Part shown: positions 63,591 through 64,000 of the stretch, piece by piece
Layout of the letters: each line of letters opens with the position of its first letter
Position numbering within the stretch: the stretch's first letter is position 1
DNA from: Oopsacas minuta
Taxonomy: Eukaryota > Porifera > Hexactinellida > Lyssacinosida > Leucopsacidae
Assembly: GCA_024704765.1 (NCBI GenBank)
Contig: JAKMXF010000345.1
Coordinates: 1 to 64,000, forward strand
Length of the DNA stretch: 64,000 bases
Direction of reading: 5' to 3'
Notes under the pieces: model-generated
Told to the model about the DNA's origin: nothing
Seen by the model: the letters and a program-made list of their open reading frames with translations, nothing else
Database searches by the model: none
Translations under genes and position numbers: made by a program

Positions 63591-64000
63591 GTGAGTATTA
63601 TTGAGGGGTTGTCGAATTGTCGAGCACTTAAAAGTGGCAGTTCAGTAGCCATGAACGGCAAAGTATCGATCGTATGACTCAAATTAGTACAGGACCAATA
63701 TTTTACCGTTCAAAAAAGTGCTGTTGCTTAGTATTTTAAGATTCTTGTTAAGTAACACCATGTACACTCATATCGTAGTATTTGAGGAGAGTATAGAATT
63801 CTGAGATTTATGTATGTAACACGAATTGTACATGTGGTTCATTGTAATTTGGTGGTAAATGTGTGCTGAGATTCTGTGTGTCCATGGTGTTACTTAATAC
63901 TACGCATCAGTTCTATCCCTGGAGAGTCCCCTAGTATTATTGTACAGAATTGGAATTCCGCGAATTTCGTTGTTTTATATGATAGCTGTATTAAATTGAG
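63591..64000. other. start of an intron of the RhoGEF gene
   Basis: It begins with the donor gtgagt. No further DH or PH exon is recognised before the window ends. Confidence 0.55.

Noticed and set aside
1-64000. tRNA genes, rRNA, CRISPR arrays or bacterial operon signals
   Set aside because: No cloverleaf with intact A and B boxes, no regularly spaced direct repeats, and the gene structure is clearly eukaryotic.

Overview
The window is nuclear DNA of an animal. It is strongly AT-rich, its genes are split by GT-AG introns, it is packed with short inverted-repeat transposons, and it encodes an axonemal protein (EFHC2-like), so the organism makes motile cilia. A receptor combining C-type lectin, Ig-like and tyrosine-phosphatase domains, together with this repeat style, would fit a sponge or another early-branching invertebrate. 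The sequence alone does not settle the species.

Region 1 (1-16167) is a receptor locus built by duplication. A complete gene (4456-12605, 13 exons, about 1887 aa) encodes a signal peptide, four C-type lectin domains in two pairs, several Ig-like domains, one transmembrane helix and one tyrosine-phosphatase domain whose signature reads C-x5-K instead of C-x5-R. The last 550 bases of a neighbouring copy open the window. The 4.1 kb that follow that copy recur after the complete gene (1-4098 and 12057-16167). Both downstream stretches carry decayed lectin-like and Ig-like exons.

Region 2 (17408-21124) holds two nearly identical intronless carbohydrate sulfotransferase genes facing each other at their 3' ends. 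They form a palindrome with arms of about 1.5 kb around a repeat-filled spacer. Region 3 (21125-26169) has no recognisable gene and contains transposon remnants.

Region 4 (26170-63590) carries conserved single genes, all on the + strand: a three-domain gelsolin/severin-like actin regulator (4 exons, 368 aa), the ribosome-biogenesis GTPase BMS1 as one intronless frame (1049 aa), the spliceosome subunit SF3B3 (14 exons, 1216 aa, reading frame closes exactly), an EFHC2-like ciliary microtubule protein (7 exons, 745 aa) and the 5' part of a Dbl-type RhoGEF that leaves the window. They work in separate housekeeping processes and show no sign of an operon.

Introns and spacers are dominated by MITEs. 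Several unrelated-looking families share TA target sites and a CAGT terminus (pogo/Tigger-like). hAT-type elements with 8-bp duplications, long-TIR elements and a possible Helitron-like family are also present. The most unusual candidate system is the lectin/Ig pseudophosphatase receptor and its decaying tandem array.
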